From Verrucomicrobiota bacterium (GTDB lineage: Bacteria; Verrucomicrobiota; Verrucomicrobiia; Limisphaerales; Fontisphaeraceae), in assembly GCA_037139415.1 (NCBI GenBank), contig JBAXGN010000071.1:1-35285 (forward strand): 35,285 nucleotides of DNA. Direction: 5' to 3'. The first letter of the stretch is position 1, and each line of letters begins with the position of its first letter. Both the position numbers and the translations under genes were made by a program. The notes under the pieces are model-generated. The model did not search any database. It saw only the letters and a list, made by a program, of their open reading frames with translations, and was not told the DNA's origin. Below are positions 34,175 to 35,285 of the stretch, in pieces.

Positions 34175-35285
34175 TCACGGGGTGGGTGTCGGGATGGGCA
34201 TCCGTGGCGGGGCGGTTTGCCACATGAGATCAATCTCCGCTGGAGTTAAACCATAGGCTTGATTGACCAGGTCACTGAGAGCACCTTCAAGCTTCAAGGT
34301 TTCGACAGCCAGGGCACGCGCTGGTTCGATTGTGCGAATATATTCCTCCCGCAGGGCGTGGACCCCAGCAGCGGTCAGCGGTAGTTTCTTGCCCCGAATG
34401 CGCTTCACCTCGCTCACCCAAGTATCGGAATCGAGTGAGGTTACGCTCTGGAGCTTGTTTCCGGGTTTTTCAATCATGTATTCCACACGGAGCCAGTCGA
34501 GCAACATGCGCTGGGTCTGTTGCTGGCTGGCGGTGATTTCAATTAGTCGCCGCACGTTAGTCTCCGCTGCTTGCCGCTGCTGTGGCGTTGGACGCGGGAT
34601 CGACAGTCGCTCAACGTAGGGAATATCCATCGCCAGAGCTTCGTCCTTTTTGTGAGGAAAGAAGCGGAAGGAAAAAAACCACATGGTTGGCGAGTTCAGG
34701 CATGCCAGCAGCCATTGATCGGTGGTCGGTAGGATGATTGCGGCGTCGTTTACGAGCATCCCACTGTCGTCCCGAGCAATTCGCGAATGGAAAGCTATCC
34801 GTTGGATGCACAATTTTGGTCGCAAGAATTCCTGCCAGTATGCACAGGACCGCAGCTCCCACCAGTATTTCCCTTGGTCCTGCCGATTCCGTAGCCGTTC
34901 CTCCAAAGGCTTCAAGTAACCGTGCAGACTGGGATACTGGGCCTTAAACTTGGCTTCAGCCTGCTCACCAAGGTCTGCCCACGGCCAAGCCCGGTCGTTA
35001 CTTGACGGCAGGACGATCATCCAAAGATTCGCCCAGTCAGGTATCCAGCGACCGATGTCCTGTCCACGCAGATAAGGACGGAGGGTCTCTTCGCAGTTTC
35101 TGTCCTCGGCAACTAATCTATTTCGCGTCTCTTTGGAAATTAGAAAGGCCTCATTCAAACCGGTTTTGATGCCATAAAGTGGCCTGAGCTGTGCAAACTC
35201 TTTCAATGGAATCCCGTTCGATCGAATTCTCTCTAGCAGCCTGTCGGACTTAACAATGCGGATTTTTTGCAGGTTTTTGAATAAA
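34175..35285 (-). CDS. Eco57I/TaqI-like DNA methyltransferase or type IIG R-M enzyme, C-terminal part (cut by window edge)
   Basis: The visible 369 or so residues are the C-terminal end of a gene entering from the right; the frame is open to the edge (reading LFKNLQKIRIVKSDRLLERI before PLKEFAQLRP). The segment RPLYGIKTGLNEAFLISKET, then YLRGQDIGRW and NLWMIVLPSS, matches the TaqI-like specificity (target-recognition) domain that follows the methyltransferase core in type IIG enzymes. Later PYVERLSIPRPTPQQRQ is typical of the end of that domain. A long helical C terminus follows. The catalytic NPPY-type motif should lie outside the window. A TTG at 35206 is not the true start. Confidence 0.85.
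   Translation of the reverse strand, partial: LFKNLQKIRIVKSDRLLERIRSNGIPLKEFAQLRPLYGIKTGLNEAFLISKETRNRLVAEDRNCEETLRPYLRGQDIGRWIPDWANLWMIVLPSSNDRAWPWADLGEQAEAKFKAQYPSLHGYLKPLEERLRNRQDQGKYWWELRSCAYWQEFLRPKLCIQRIAFHSRIARDDSGMLVNDAAIILPTTDQWLLACLNSPTMWFFSFRFFPHKKDEALAMDIPYVERLSIPRPTPQQRQAAETNVRRLIEITASQQQTQRMLLDWLRVEYMIEKPGNKLQSVTSLDSDTWVSEVKRIRGKKLPLTAAGVHALREEYIRTIEPARALAVETLKLEGALSDLVNQAYGLTPAEIDLMWQTAPPRMPIPTPTP

Overview
The window looks like a chromosomal segment of a free-living or host-associated member of the Verrucomicrobiota (possibly the wider PVC group). The grounds are an ECF sigma factor of the Planctomycetes/Verrucomicrobia type coupled to a FecR/LamG membrane protein, a Tat-exported Gfo/Idh/MocA oxidoreductase, many Sec-exported proteins, a degraded YD-repeat (Rhs) gene of a familiar Verrucomicrobia style, few Shine-Dalgarno sites, and intergenic DNA full of palindromes. 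This placement is inference from gene style, not from a marker gene.

Layout. 1-1.9 kb: a secreted BamE/SmpA-like protein flanked by two ~140-bp direct repeats, then an orphan HicB-like antitoxin. 1.9-5.2 kb (minus): two M16 peptidases, one with the zinc motif and one without. 5.4-9.6 kb (plus): Gfo/Idh/MocA oxidoreductase, HEAT-repeat protein and AraC regulator. 9.9-12.5 kb: GST-like protein, PIN-PhoH ATPase and DUF4149-like membrane protein. 13.1-21.1 kb (plus): secreted HExxH protein, then a tightly packed chain of ECF sigma factor, FecR/LamG protein, GH29 alpha-L-fucosidase, clan GH-D (GH36-like) glycosidase, and the relic of a sialate O-acetylesterase. 21.2-25.6 kb: an intact sialate O-acetylesterase and small secreted or membrane proteins, bracketed by a 732-bp duplication with one mismatch. 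25.6-26.3 kb: non-coding repeat-rich DNA. 26.3-29.9 kb (minus): a sialic-acid operon in the order AGE epimerase, NanM/Kelch relic, MFS transporter, N-acetylneuraminate lyase. 29.9-30.5 kb: Rhs relic. 30.6-32.8 kb (minus): secreted beta-helix protein. 32.9-35.3 kb (minus): Eco57I/TaqI-like methyltransferase (cut by the window edge), J-domain coiled-coil protein and HIRAN protein.

Working together, the central part reads as a locus for using fucosylated, galactosylated and O-acetyl-sialylated glycans. Secreted glycosidases and an esterase trim the glycan, an MFS permease imports sialic acid, NanA cleaves it to ManNAc and pyruvate, and the AGE-family enzyme converts ManNAc to GlcNAc. No sialidase is visible here. 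The ECF/FecR-LamG pair is a plausible glycan-responsive switch for the glycosidases.

Two themes stand out. (1) A ~100-bp intergenic element occurs five times, each just before a gene for an exported protein. (2) Three gene relics (esterase, Kelch mutarotase, Rhs) appear to have lost internal sequence; the first two keep the ATGA junctions to neighbouring genes.
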